A DNA stretch of 64,000 nt from Bacillota bacterium (GTDB lineage: Bacteria; Bacillota; Clostridia; Tissierellales; Gottschalkiaceae), in assembly GCA_023420895.1 (NCBI GenBank), contig JAEZUY010000005.1:1-64000 (forward strand), in the 5' to 3' direction. The notes under the pieces were generated by a model. That model was not told the DNA's origin, made no database searches, and was given only the letters and a program-made list of their open reading frames with translations. Each line of letters begins with the position of its first letter. Positions within the stretch are counted from its first letter, which is position 1. The position numbers and the translations under genes were made by a program. This document shows positions 42,858 to 52,317 of the stretch, in pieces.

Positions 42858-44114
42858 TTGCAGAGAATAATAGTTGAGAAAAGTCCTCCCCTAAAAGGAA
42901 GTGTCAGGGTAAGCGGCGCTAAGAATTCAGCCCTACCGATACTAGCGGCAACTCTGCTCTCATCGGGAACTTGCAAACTTGAAGATGTGCCTGATTTAAA
43001 CGATGTTAAAATAATATCGGAAGTTCTCAAGATACTAGGAGCTGAAGTTGAGAAGATTGGTAAAGAAGAAATGAAAATAAATGCATCAGATATAAAAGCA
43101 TTTGAGGCGCCTTATGAACTGATGAGCAAAATGAGGGCATCTTTCTTGGTTATGGGGCCTCTGCTTGCCAGACTGGGCAGAGCCAGAATTGCAATGCCTG
43201 GAGGATGTGCTATAGGCAGCAGACCAATAGATCTTCATTTAAAAGGTTTCAAGGCTTTAGGGGCAGAAATAATATCAAAAGAAGGTTATGTAGAAGCAAA
43301 AGCAGATAAACTTATTGGAAATGAAATATATTTAGACTTCCCAAGCGTAGGTGCCACTCAGAATATAATAATGGCGGCATCGCTTGCAGAAGGAGAAACA
43401 GTTCTTGAAAATGCGGCAATGGAGCCTGAAATAACAGATCTTGCCAATTACATCAACAAGATGGGCGGAGATATAAAAGGCGCAGGAACTAACACTATAA
43501 GAATAAAAGGAGTTCCATCTCTTGACGGAACTAATCATCAGATAATTCCTGACAGAATAGAGGCCGGAACTTACATGGTAGGAGCCGCTATAACTCAGGG
43601 CGATGTTACTGTAGAAAATGTACTTTCAAATCATATAAAGCCGGTAATAGCTAAACTTAATGAAATGGGTGCAGAAGTTATCGAAATGGAAGACAGCATA
43701 AGAGTAAAAGCTTCAGGAAAACTTAAAGCTGTTGATATTAAAACTCTTCCGTATCCAGGATTTCCTACAGACATGCAGTCACAGTTCATGACTCTTCTTG
43801 CACTTGCAGAAGGAAAAAGCGAAGTTATGGAAACTGTTTTTGAAAACAGATTCATGCATGCTGATGAACTTATAAAAATGGGCGCAGATATAGTTACAGA
43901 TAACAGAAGAGCGATAATAACAGGCGTTGACAGTCTGAAAGGAGCTAAAGTGAGAGCAACTGACCTAAGAGCAGGGGCATCGCTGATACTTGCAGGTCTT
44001 GTAGCTGAAGGAACTACTGAGATATCTGATATTTACCATATTGACAGAGGATATTCAGACATTGAAGAGAAGATAAAAAGTTTAGGTGGAAAAATTTACA
44101 GAAAAGATATATAA
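42858..44114 (+). CDS. murA: UDP-N-acetylglucosamine 1-carboxyvinyltransferase
   Basis: First committed step of peptidoglycan synthesis: enolpyruvyl transfer from PEP to UDP-GlcNAc. The 418-residue EPSP-synthase fold has the substrate loop SGAKNSALPILAATL (about 19-33) and the catalytic Cys117 in MPGGCAIGSRP, so it should be fosfomycin-sensitive in principle. The start is TTG 42858 behind TAGGAGG (42844-42850). In many spore-formers spoIID and spoIIID lie between murA and the mreB-type gene; here the terminator and mbl follow directly. Confidence 0.96.
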   Translation: MQRIIVEKSPPLKGSVRVSGAKNSALPILAATLLSSGTCKLEDVPDLNDVKIISEVLKILGAEVEKIGKEEMKINASDIKAFEAPYELMSKMRASFLVMGPLLARLGRARIAMPGGCAIGSRPIDLHLKGFKALGAEIISKEGYVEAKADKLIGNEIYLDFPSVGATQNIIMAASLAEGETVLENAAMEPEITDLANYINKMGGDIKGAGTNTIRIKGVPSLDGTNHQIIPDRIEAGTYMVGAAITQGDVTVENVLSNHIKPVIAKLNEMGAEVIEMEDSIRVKASGKLKAVDIKTLPYPGFPTDMQSQFMTLLALAEGKSEVMETVFENRFMHADELIKMGADIVTDNRRAIITGVDSLKGAKVRATDLRAGASLILAGLVAEGTTEISDIYHIDRGYSDIEEKIKSLGGKIYRKDI

Positions 44115-44121
44115 ATTTTAA

Positions 44122-44163
44122 AGAAAGAGATTAGTTTTAATGAAAGACTAGTCTCTTTTTTTA
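44122..44163 (+). terminator. Intrinsic terminator after murA
   Basis: aaagagattag pairs with ctagtctcttt (one G-T pair), followed by a T-run. Confidence 0.85.
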
Positions 44164-44230
44164 TAAAATATTTTGATTATCAAAAAAAGGGGTATAAATG
44201 TTTATAAAGATAGTTTAGGAGGAAAGAATT

Positions 44231-45187
44231 ATGATATTCAAGAATACTATATCACTGGATTTAGGAACATCTTCAGCGATAATATACATAAAAGGAAAGG
44301 GAATAGTTCTTCAGGAGCCTTCAATAGTGGCTATAGATGAAGACGGGAAAATAGCTGCTATAGGAGATGAAGCGAAGAGACGTCTGGGAAGAGGAGACGA
44401 TATCAGAGAAGTGAAACCTCTTGAAGACGGAATGGTTTCAGATTTCAATATGGTCAGAACTATGGTTGAATATTTTCTTAACAGAGTAGTTGACACCGGT
44501 TTCTTCAGACCTGATGTAATAATATGTATTCCTGAAAAACTGACTGATGTTGAAGAAAGAGGAGTTATTCAGGCGGCACACGATTCGGGAGCTAATAATG
44601 TCGACATAGTTGTAAGACCTTTAGCGGCCGCGGCAGGAGCGGGAATAGATATAGACAGCCCTTATGCCAATATGATAGTCGATATGGGGGGAGGAACTAC
44701 AGAAATATCTGTAGTTGCTTCTAGAAACATAGTAGACAGTCTATCTATAAAAGAAGGCGGAGACGCATTAAACAGAGATATAAAGGAATATATAAAAGAA
44801 AAGTACAATGCCGACATATCGATTAAAAATGCTGAAAATATAAAGAGAAGAATAGGCTCTGCTATAATATGTCCTAGAGAAGATTCTCTAGAAGTGAGTG
44901 TATGGGATTTAGATACTGATGAACAGAAAAAAATAACTGTCATGAATACTGAAGTTCAAAAAGCTATGGAAAAATCTCTTGCTTCAATAGTAGGAGCTAT
45001 AAGAGATGTTCTGGACGGACTTACAGACGAAGAAAAAGCAGATATAACTAACCACGGGATAAATCTCATTGGAGGAGGAGCGCTTCTTGAGGGTGTAGAC
45101 AGACTTATAGCGGCAGAGCTCGGAATAAAGACAAAAATTGCAGAAGATCCTATTACAGGAATAGCAATAGGGGCTTCTAAGATTTAG
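44231..45187 (+). CDS. mbl: MreB/Mbl rod-shape actin homologue
   Basis: Bacterial actin that directs lateral-wall synthesis on the inner membrane face. The 318-residue protein shows phosphate-1 SLDLGTSSAIIY (about 8-19), phosphate-2 VDMGGGTTEISVV (about 159-171) and the adenosine motif NLIGGGALLEGVD (about 277-289). It is about 15-20 residues shorter than typical MreB. The position after murA and before fabZ matches the mbl locus of Clostridia, so Mbl is more likely than MreB, but motifs alone do not separate them. It has its own terminator. Confidence 0.9.
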   Translation: MIFKNTISLDLGTSSAIIYIKGKGIVLQEPSIVAIDEDGKIAAIGDEAKRRLGRGDDIREVKPLEDGMVSDFNMVRTMVEYFLNRVVDTGFFRPDVIICIPEKLTDVEERGVIQAAHDSGANNVDIVVRPLAAAAGAGIDIDSPYANMIVDMGGGTTEISVVASRNIVDSLSIKEGGDALNRDIKEYIKEKYNADISIKNAENIKRRIGSAIICPREDSLEVSVWDLDTDEQKKITVMNTEVQKAMEKSLASIVGAIRDVLDGLTDEEKADITNHGINLIGGGALLEGVDRLIAAELGIKTKIAEDPITGIAIGASKI

Positions 45188-45217
45188 ATTTATAATTATG
45201 ATATAATAAATTCTATA

Positions 45218-45253
45218 AAGAGACATTCGTCAGAAGACGTCTGTCTCTTTTTA
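45218..45253 (+). terminator. Intrinsic terminator after mbl
   Basis: aaagagaca (45218-45226) pairs with tgtctcttt (45242-45250), with further pairing inside and T residues after. Confidence 0.85.
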
Positions 45254-45286
45254 ACTGAATAATAGAAATTTGAAAGAAGGATAAAA

Positions 45287-46216
45287 ATGTTTCAAAATCT
45301 CTTTACTCAGTGTCTGGCGCTTTTCATACTCATAGGCGTCGGATATCTGATAAGAAAAAAAGAAATTCTGGGAGACAGAGAAGTTGCGGGACTCACAAAT
45401 ATAGTTGTACTTATAAGCATGCCTGCTTCAATTATAAATTCTATGACTATAGAATTTTCAAAGAGCAAGCTGTATTATGCAGGAGTCATATTCGTGATAA
45501 GTATTATAGGATATCTTCTGAAATATGCAATAGCGAGACTGCTCAATAAAGTTATTGGAAGCAGCCGTATTGAGAACTCTATATTCACACTTATGATTCT
45601 ATTTTCGAATTGCGGATTTATGGGTCTTCCTGTAGTAGATGCTATATTTGGAAAAGAAGGAATGTTCTACGCTGCAATCGTCAATGTATGCTTTAATATA
45701 GTTACATGGACCCTAGGTATTAAAGTAGTGTGTGAAGGGGCTAATAAAGGGCATAAAATGAGTTTAAGAGAGCTTATAAGGAACCCTGGAATCATATCTG
45801 TAATCATAGGGCTTGCCGTTTTCATCATGCAGATAGATTTTCCGGAATTCATAGATATTCCGCTTGAAATACTGGCAGCGACTATGACTCCTCTAGCGAT
45901 GTTCTCTATAGGAGCTTTTCTGACAGAAACGGATATAAAATCTGTATTCAGAGATATTAAACTGATTTTAAACACTGCAGTCCGTCTCATAATTTTTCCG
46001 GTAATAACGATGTTTCTTCTGAAACCTTTAAATCTTGACGGAGATATTGCAGGGGTTATAGTAATGCTTGAGGCGATGCCTGTAGCCGCAACTGTGGCGA
46101 TATTCGCGAAACAGTTCAATTCAGATTATGAACTGGCGTCTAAAGGAATTTTTCTGTCGACTCTTCTGAGTCTTATAACGATTCCCGCAGTAATGGCAGT
46201 ATTTTCCTCACTGTAG
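45287..46216 (+). CDS. AEC-family transporter
   Basis: A 309-residue membrane carrier with about ten hydrophobic segments of the auxin efflux carrier family. Bacterial members export or exchange malate and other organic acids. Recognisable parts are LFILIGVGYLIRKKEI at the N terminus, FSNCGFMGLPVVDAIFG (about 104-120) in the crossover region, and the C-terminal MPVAATVAIFAKQFNSDYELAS (in part AKQFNSDYELAS). Monocistronic, flanked by terminators. The substrate cannot be assigned. Confidence 0.87.
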   Translation: MFQNLFTQCLALFILIGVGYLIRKKEILGDREVAGLTNIVVLISMPASIINSMTIEFSKSKLYYAGVIFVISIIGYLLKYAIARLLNKVIGSSRIENSIFTLMILFSNCGFMGLPVVDAIFGKEGMFYAAIVNVCFNIVTWTLGIKVVCEGANKGHKMSLRELIRNPGIISVIIGLAVFIMQIDFPEFIDIPLEILAATMTPLAMFSIGAFLTETDIKSVFRDIKLILNTAVRLIIFPVITMFLLKPLNLDGDIAGVIVMLEAMPVAATVAIFAKQFNSDYELASKGIFLSTLLSLITIPAVMAVFSSL

Positions 46217-46246
46217 AATGAAAAAACAAATATTAAAATTGAGAAT

Positions 46247-46281
46247 TTAATTGCTGTTCATAAAAGAACAGCAATTTTTTA
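46247..46281 (+). terminator. Intrinsic terminator after the AEC gene
   Basis: aattgctgttc/gaacagcaatt with a six-base loop and a T-run. Confidence 0.92.
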
Positions 46282-46445
46282 TTATATTCTTTAAATTCTT
46301 TAAATTGTAAATTTTTACTTAATTCTGATGAATTGGCCTCAGATAAGCATCTAAAAATTAGCTTTTACAAGGTGAAATGGGTTATAATAGAGTATACGGA
46401 TAATTACGAATTTTAGAGAATATTAACTGAATAAGAGGTGAAAAT

Positions 46446-46865
46446 ATGAATTCTCAAGAGATAATGGAACTTCTTCCGCACAGATATCCATTTCTTCTAG
46501 TGGATAAGATAATAGAACTTGAAGAGGGTAAAAGAGCTGTCGGAATTAAAAATGTGACAATAAATGAACCGTTTTTTCAGGGACATTTTCCAGGAAAACC
46601 TATTATGCCGGGCGTGCTCATGGTTGAAGCGATGGCTCAGGTAGGACTTACAGCACTTAAGACTATGGATGAATATAAAGACAGGCTTGGTGTTTTTACC
46701 GGGATAGACAAGCTGAGATTTAAGAGACAGGTTGAACCTGGCGATACATTGAGAATAGAGGTAGAACTTGAGAAGATAAGAAGGGGAATAGGAGTAGCGC
46801 AGGGAACTGTAACGGTAGACGGAGAACTCGCATGCAAGGGCACAATAATGTTTGCTCTTGTTTAA
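46446..46865 (+). CDS. fabZ: 3-hydroxyacyl-ACP dehydratase FabZ
   Basis: Dehydrates 3-hydroxyacyl-ACP in fatty-acid elongation. The 139-residue hot-dog protein has LPHRYPFLLVDKI (10-22), the catalytic His47 in FQGHFPGKP and Glu61 in MVEAMAQVG. The promoter box TATAAT is at 46383-46388. It lies away from any other fab gene, 26 bases ahead of a TIM-barrel gene. In other Clostridia a lone fabZ near mbl is common. Confidence 0.95.
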   Translation: MNSQEIMELLPHRYPFLLVDKIIELEEGKRAVGIKNVTINEPFFQGHFPGKPIMPGVLMVEAMAQVGLTALKTMDEYKDRLGVFTGIDKLRFKRQVEPGDTLRIEVELEKIRRGIGVAQGTVTVDGELACKGTIMFALV

Positions 46866-46890
46866 ATAGACAAAGGGAGTGTTATAAAAA

Positions 46891-47724
46891 ATGATGAATG
46901 CACAGATTGGAATATCGGGTCGCAGTCTGAATCCTCAGTACATAAAGGATAAAGGATATAAAAGAACTCAGATATGTCAAGCTGTTGTACACTCATATCA
47001 ACTGACGGATGTTATAAGAATGGCTAGAGACGGAGATATGAAGGTTGGATATCACTTGCCTATATATCACCAGTCAAATCCCAGAGATGCATTTTACATG
47101 AGCAAGAACTTCAGACTGAGAGATGCAAATTTCGAAATACTTGAAGCGAATCTCAACATGATAAAGGGGTTTAATGTGGATTATGCTGTTATTCATTTCA
47201 TTTCGAATCAGATAGAAAATGAATCGTATGACAGTCTGGATGAATTTATAAATATAGCAGATAAAAGTCTCAGCAGACTGAATATGCTGGCTAAGGAGTA
47301 TAATATCACTATAAATATTGAATATTCTTCTCTGCTTCTGGAGTACAGCAGTCCGAAACACTGGATAGATCTTGTATCAAAATATGAAAATATCGGATTG
47401 TGTTTAAACGTCGGAGAACTGTTTTTCAGAAGCAAGGAAAGAAATAAAGATTTCTATTCAGAACTTCAGATGATGCTGAACAGGGTGAACATGATACATC
47501 TTTACAATGCAAGAGAAAGAGCCGATGTGGATAAGTACGGATATATTCCGATAAATCCGGATCAGGATCCAAAAGAAGGCTGGATTGATATACTGAAGAC
47601 TGTTTCTTATATAAAGAGACTTAAAAGAAAAATTCCTATAGTGCTGGATCCTAATTTTGATTATAAAGGCGAGAAATATTTCAGTGACGGTGTGAACTGG
47701 CTGAACGACTTACTTAACAATTAA
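46891..47724 (+). CDS. TIM-barrel protein of the sugar phosphate isomerase/epimerase superfamily
   Basis: A 277-residue protein related to the xylose isomerase-like TIM barrel (AP endonuclease family 2). Visible ordered metal-ligand candidates are YAVIHF (about 99-104), INIEYSS (about 149-155), LCLNVGELF (about 171-179), MIHLYNARE (about 201-209) and VLDPNF near the end. The usual second and third ligand pattern is not fully canonical, so the enzyme class (isomerase, epimerase or endonuclease) cannot be assigned. It lies between fabZ and phosphohexomutase with short gaps, suggesting an operon. Confidence 0.72.
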   Translation: MMNAQIGISGRSLNPQYIKDKGYKRTQICQAVVHSYQLTDVIRMARDGDMKVGYHLPIYHQSNPRDAFYMSKNFRLRDANFEILEANLNMIKGFNVDYAVIHFISNQIENESYDSLDEFINIADKSLSRLNMLAKEYNITINIEYSSLLLEYSSPKHWIDLVSKYENIGLCLNVGELFFRSKERNKDFYSELQMMLNRVNMIHLYNARERADVDKYGYIPINPDQDPKEGWIDILKTVSYIKRLKRKIPIVLDPNFDYKGEKYFSDGVNWLNDLLNN

Positions 47725-47745
47725 TTCAGAAGGGGAGAGGATAAT

Positions 47746-49470
47746 ATGGATTATAAGGAAAAATATGAATACTGGCTGAACGACCCTTATTTTGACGATG
47801 AGGTGAGAGAAGAGCTGGAAAGCATAAAAGATGATGAAGATGAAATAAAAGACAGATTTTATAAAGATCTGGAATTCGGAACTGCAGGACTGAGAGGTAT
47901 TGTAGGATATGGATCGAATAGAATCAATAAGTATACTGTAGCAAAGGCGTCTCAGGGTATAGCTGAATATGTACTTGAAAGTTCAGACAGCGAAGTTAAA
48001 ACAGCTTCTATAGCTTACGATGGAAGACTTAAAGCAGATGAGTTTGCGCTTACTGCTGCCAGAGTGTTTGCCGCTAACGGAATAAAGACTTATCTGTATG
48101 ACAGTGTAAGACCGACACCTCAGGCTTCCTTTACGGTGAGAAGACTCGGAACTGATACAGGCGTGATGATGACTGCAAGTCACAATCCGCCGGAATACAA
48201 CGGATATAAAGCTTACGGAAGCGACGGAGCGCAGTACTCTACTACAGATTCCGGAAAGATAACTGAAAAGTTCAATGATATAAAGTCATACGAAGAAATA
48301 AAGATAATTTCAGAAGAAGAAGCGAGAGAAAAAGGAATGATTGTGAGCGTTCCCGATTATGTTGACGATGAATACGTTGAGAATGTGCTTTCGCTGACTT
48401 TGAGAGATGACGATATAGATAAAGATATAAATATAGTATATACACCGCTTCACGGAGTCGGAGCCGAAAAAGTTCTTAAAGTTCTGGGAAAAAGAGGATT
48501 CAGCAATGTTCACATAGTCGAGGAGCAGGCTGAACCCGACGGAAGATTCCCGACTTTGACTTATCCTAATCCTGAGGACTTAAAAGCATTTGAACTGTCA
48601 GAAAAGTTAGCTGAGAAAGTTTCAGCGGATATAATAATAGCTACAGATCCGGATACTGACAGAGTTGCGGCTTTAGTCAGAGACGGGAAAGAATATAAGA
48701 GCATAAGCGGAAATGAAATGGGATATCTTCTTATGGACTATATTCTGACTGAAAGAAAGAAGAAAGGCAATATTCCAGAAGACGGAGTTCTCGTTAAAAC
48801 TATAGTTTCTAGCAGATTTGCGGAGTATATAGCGGAAGACTATGGAATAGAATGCAGAGACTCATATACTGGATTTAAGAATATTGCCAAGGTTATAAGA
48901 GAGATGGAAAATGCTCAGGACGGAGAATATATATTCGGATATGAGGAAAGTATAGGATATCTTCCAGAAACTTTTGCAAGAGACAAAGACGCTGTATCTG
49001 CAACTATGCTTATAGCTGAAATGGCGGCGGCATATAAGAAAGACGGGATAAATCTTCTAGACAGACTCGAAGAGCTGTTTAAAACTTACGGATATTTTGA
49101 AGAAAAGCTGTATTCTGTTATAATGACAGGAATAGAAGGAAGAATGAAAATAGACAAGCTTATGGAAATTTTCAGAACAGACTATCCGAAAGAAATAGCA
49201 GGACACAGTGTTGTAGATGTCAAAGACTATCTGTCCCAGAAAGGCTATAAAGACGGAGAAACTTATGACTTAGGTTTCGATGAAAAAGAAAATGCTGTTA
49301 AATATATATTTGATGACGGTTCATGGTATGTAATGAGACCTTCAGGAACTGAACCGAAGATAAAAATATACATTTATTCGACAAAAAACGATAAAATTTC
49401 AGCAAAAAACAGAATTGATGATATTTCTTCAGTAATTGATGATATAATAAAAAAGGTGGAAGAAGAATAA
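47746..49470 (+). CDS. Phospho-sugar mutase (phosphoglucomutase type)
   Basis: Interconverts hexose 1- and 6-phosphates. The 574-residue alpha-D-phosphohexomutase has the phosphoserine loop TASHNPPEYNGYK with Ser145, the Mg2+ loop ATDPDTDRVA (about 302-311), the sugar loop GYEESIGY and the phosphate-binding RPSGTEPKIKIYIY (about 531-544). The long N-terminal region EFGTAGLRGIVGYG is typical of the PgcA/phosphoglucomutase branch, but phosphomannomutase activity is also possible. RBS aaggggaga, 21 bases after the TIM-barrel gene. Confidence 0.92.
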   Translation: MDYKEKYEYWLNDPYFDDEVREELESIKDDEDEIKDRFYKDLEFGTAGLRGIVGYGSNRINKYTVAKASQGIAEYVLESSDSEVKTASIAYDGRLKADEFALTAARVFAANGIKTYLYDSVRPTPQASFTVRRLGTDTGVMMTASHNPPEYNGYKAYGSDGAQYSTTDSGKITEKFNDIKSYEEIKIISEEEAREKGMIVSVPDYVDDEYVENVLSLTLRDDDIDKDINIVYTPLHGVGAEKVLKVLGKRGFSNVHIVEEQAEPDGRFPTLTYPNPEDLKAFELSEKLAEKVSADIIIATDPDTDRVAALVRDGKEYKSISGNEMGYLLMDYILTERKKKGNIPEDGVLVKTIVSSRFAEYIAEDYGIECRDSYTGFKNIAKVIREMENAQDGEYIFGYEESIGYLPETFARDKDAVSATMLIAEMAAAYKKDGINLLDRLEELFKTYGYFEEKLYSVIMTGIEGRMKIDKLMEIFRTDYPKEIAGHSVVDVKDYLSQKGYKDGETYDLGFDEKENAVKYIFDDGSWYVMRPSGTEPKIKIYIYSTKNDKISAKNRIDDISSVIDDIIKKVEEE

Positions 49471-49519
49471 TCACAGATAATAGAATATAAAATCAATTAA
49501 TGATGAAAGGCGGCGTATA

Positions 49520-50446
49520 ATGATGAGAAAAAGGATTCTAGCTCTGCTTACTGTCTGCACAGTTTTCATATCGATTTTTGCAGTCAATATGGATACTGAT
49601 GCATCTAATGAAGACAGAATCCCGATACTGATATATCATGATATCAGAGACGATTATGACGGAGACAATCCGATAGTTTTAGACACAGATACGTTTAAAG
49701 AAGGGCTTTTATATCTTAAGGCTCTTAATTACAATGCAATATCTTTTGACGACTATCTTGAATACAAGAACGGTCTCAAGGAGCTTCCTGAAAACCCTGT
49801 GATTCTTACATTTGATGACGGATATTACAGCAACTACAGCATAGCATTTCCTATTCTGAAAAAACTGGATATGAAAGCCAGCTTTGGAATAATAGGCTGG
49901 TCTGTAGGAAAAGACACTCAGGTTATAGGAAACAGCCCTATAATAAAGCATTTCTCATGGGAAGAAGCTAAAGAGATGGAAGAGAGCGGACTTATAACTA
50001 TAGAATCGCACTCTTACGATCTTCACAATGTAGGGAACAGAAGAAACGAGTCTAACGGCGTTATAGGACTTTACTGGGAAAAGGAAGAAGATATAAAAGA
50101 CAGAATAGTTAATGATGATTTCATGATACAGAAAGAGATATACGATAATTTAGGACATACTTCTAAAGTATTCACTTATCCTTTCGGAAGAAGAACAGAC
50201 TTCACAGACAAGATATACAGTGAGCTTGGGTATGAATTCACTCTAGGAACTGATAATGGAATCTCAGACTTAAGTAAAGAGAGAAGCAATATAAAGAGAA
50301 TAAACTCGTACAATCACGATGCAAGAGAATTCATAAAAAATATGCTGAGAGAAGAGAAGAAATCAGAAGTTCTTCCATTTGAAGAGATACAGGATCAGCA
50401 GACAAGAATTCAGCTGCTTGAAGATATGACGGGAATAGATCTTTAA
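49520..50446 (+). CDS. Polysaccharide deacetylase family protein, exported
   Basis: A 308-residue protein with an N-terminal signal sequence (about 4-28) and a NodB-like deacetylase domain. ILTFDDGYYSNY (about 93-104) gives the catalytic Asp and metal Asp, and IESHSYDLHN (about 161-170) the metal His residues. FTYPFGRR is the third motif. Such enzymes remove acetyl groups from peptidoglycan or other wall glycans outside the cell. A C-terminal helical tail has no membrane anchor. The gene ends in a terminator. Confidence 0.88.
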   Translation: MMRKRILALLTVCTVFISIFAVNMDTDASNEDRIPILIYHDIRDDYDGDNPIVLDTDTFKEGLLYLKALNYNAISFDDYLEYKNGLKELPENPVILTFDDGYYSNYSIAFPILKKLDMKASFGIIGWSVGKDTQVIGNSPIIKHFSWEEAKEMEESGLITIESHSYDLHNVGNRRNESNGVIGLYWEKEEDIKDRIVNDDFMIQKEIYDNLGHTSKVFTYPFGRRTDFTDKIYSELGYEFTLGTDNGISDLSKERSNIKRINSYNHDAREFIKNMLREEKKSEVLPFEEIQDQQTRIQLLEDMTGIDL

Positions 50447-50481
50447 TAAAAATAGACTGACAAACAATTTTATATATATTT

Positions 50482-50517
50482 AAAAAGAACGGGGAGAAAT
50501 CTCCATTCTTTTTTTAA
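50482..50517 (+). terminator. Intrinsic terminator after the deacetylase gene
   Basis: aaagaa plus ggag pair with ctcc plus ttcttt (single mismatch column) and run into seven or more T. Confidence 0.85.
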
Positions 50518-50612
50518 TCTTTCTTTTATAATTAATGGAATCTTTATTTTTTTGAAATATAATAGGAATTAGGGGAATTAGAGCGGAAAATAAAATTGAA
50601 CAGGAGGAAAAT

Positions 50613-51149
50613 ATGGAAAAGATTGTCAGAAAATCAAAAATTATATTTCCAATACTGGCTTTTATAAGCGCAGTTTTAGGCGGATACGTTTCGCATACGA
50701 TTATGAAAGACAATCCAGATGTGCAGCAGGCTAAAGAAATGCTGAAACAGACAGGTTCTGGAGGAATATCGGCTAAACTTCTGGATATGTCTCTTTCAGC
50801 ATCTATACTTGTGAATATTGTATCTACAGCGGTTGCAGTGGGAATAGTCTATATAATTTGCAGACTTATATATAAGAAAATAAATAAGGACAATGAGGAA
50901 ATGATGAGTGATTTTAACACAAACCATTTTGCAATAATGTCTTTTAAATATATAGGTATAATAATTGTTGCACTGCTTTCACTTATTCTGCAGAACAGCA
51001 CCAGTTTTATTCTGTCGATAGTTCTCGGAGCAATAAAGATAATGCTCACTATAGCAGGGGCGAATTATGTATTCAGTGAAAAAAGGTATGAAAATCTCAA
51101 GTATGCGCCAAATATGATTCTGTATGTAATAGTGGGAATTCTAGGGTGA
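50613..51149 (+). CDS. Small polytopic membrane protein in the MacAB-like operon
   Basis: A 178-residue protein with about five hydrophobic segments (about 8-28, 60-85, 105-128, 130-148, 160-178) and a short soluble loop at about 30-55. The layout is loosely like Yip1-type membrane proteins, but I do not recognise it with confidence. RBS aggagga. It sits four bases upstream of the efflux adaptor gene, so it is probably an accessory component of that transporter; this is inference from position. Confidence 0.68.
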   Translation: MEKIVRKSKIIFPILAFISAVLGGYVSHTIMKDNPDVQQAKEMLKQTGSGGISAKLLDMSLSASILVNIVSTAVAVGIVYIICRLIYKKINKDNEEMMSDFNTNHFAIMSFKYIGIIIVALLSLILQNSTSFILSIVLGAIKIMLTIAGANYVFSEKRYENLKYAPNMILYVIVGILG

Positions 51150-51153
51150 TTTT

Positions 51154-52317
51154 ATGATTAGAAAAAATTTAACTAAAATACTTATAGGAATTTCATTAAT
51201 CCTTGCTGTGGGTGTTGCAGTATATGGTGTATATAATAATAAAAGTTCTAAAAAGACAGATGAAATTGAAAAATTCACAGTTCCGGCTAAAGACTATATA
51301 TTCATAAACGGAGTAGTTAAGCCTAAAGATATGAGAGTTTATGAATCGAATTCTATGAAAGGCGAGCTCGACAGTGTAAACGTCTCAGACGGAGATCAGG
51401 TTCAGGCGGGTCAGATTCTCATGTCTTACAGAAATCAGGAAGCTATAAATCAGGAGTATGAATTGGGCTTCGATATACAGGGACTGAGAACTGCTGAAGC
51501 GAATGAGAAAGAACTGAGAAGAAAACAGGTGAAAAATCTGGAAACTCAGAGGGCAAATCTTATTCAGGAAGCTAAGATGGCTGGACAGCCGATTCAGTAT
51601 TCACAGCTTCCATCTACAGATTTAGACACACCGCCGACGGACTATGAATCTCAGATTGCAAAAATTGAAAGACAGAGAGAAGTTCTGAGAACGAAATCTT
51701 ACGATACAGATGTTTCAGATATATCCGGAACAGCGAGCGTTGAGAAAGTTTCAGGAGCACAGGGAAATCAGACGAGAATAACGGTTAGAAGCAACAGTTA
51801 TATTATTGAAGGGACTGTTAAAGAAAAAGACCTTGGAAAGATAGAAAAAGGAATGAAAGGAAAATCAACATTCGTAGCGAATAATAAGACTTACGATTCT
51901 AAGATTGAAGATATAGAAACAGTTCCGGTATCTGAATCTCAAGGAGCTGTATCTGCAGGAGCTCCGGATATTACAGGACTTCAGATGTCTTCCGGAACTG
52001 GAGAAAACAAGAGTTCAGAATATAAAGTTGTGATAAGAGTTGATAACCCAGAGAACATGACAGAAGGATTTCACGTTCAGACAAAAGTAAATGTGGATAA
52101 AGATGATTCAGTAAGAATTCCTAAAACGGCTCTTTTAAGTGAAAAAGGAAAGAAATACGTCTATTCAGTTGGAAAAGACAATATCCTGAAGAAGAAAGAG
52201 GTGCAGCTCGACAGAATAGAAGAAAATGAGGCCGTTATAAAATCAGGTCTTAAAGAAAAAGAAGTTATCGTGAAGAAAGTCAGCGAAGATCTGAAGGAAG
52301 GCGATAAAGTTGAGTAG
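51154..52317 (+). CDS. Efflux adaptor protein (MacA/HlyD-like)
   Basis: A 387-residue membrane-anchored adaptor. One N-terminal membrane helix (about 8-28) is followed by a biotinyl-lipoyl-like half (GELDSVNVSDGDQVQAGQIL, about 70-89), a helical hairpin (about 100-190) and beta-barrel plus membrane-proximal domains (IPKTALLSEKGKKYVYSV). In Firmicutes, such adaptors accompany MacB-type ABC pumps and feed substrates from the outer leaflet. It overlaps the ATPase gene by eight bases. Confidence 0.87.
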   Translation: MIRKNLTKILIGISLILAVGVAVYGVYNNKSSKKTDEIEKFTVPAKDYIFINGVVKPKDMRVYESNSMKGELDSVNVSDGDQVQAGQILMSYRNQEAINQEYELGFDIQGLRTAEANEKELRRKQVKNLETQRANLIQEAKMAGQPIQYSQLPSTDLDTPPTDYESQIAKIERQREVLRTKSYDTDVSDISGTASVEKVSGAQGNQTRITVRSNSYIIEGTVKEKDLGKIEKGMKGKSTFVANNKTYDSKIEDIETVPVSESQGAVSAGAPDITGLQMSSGTGENKSSEYKVVIRVDNPENMTEGFHVQTKVNVDKDDSVRIPKTALLSEKGKKYVYSVGKDNILKKKEVQLDRIEENEAVIKSGLKEKEVIVKKVSEDLKEGDKVE

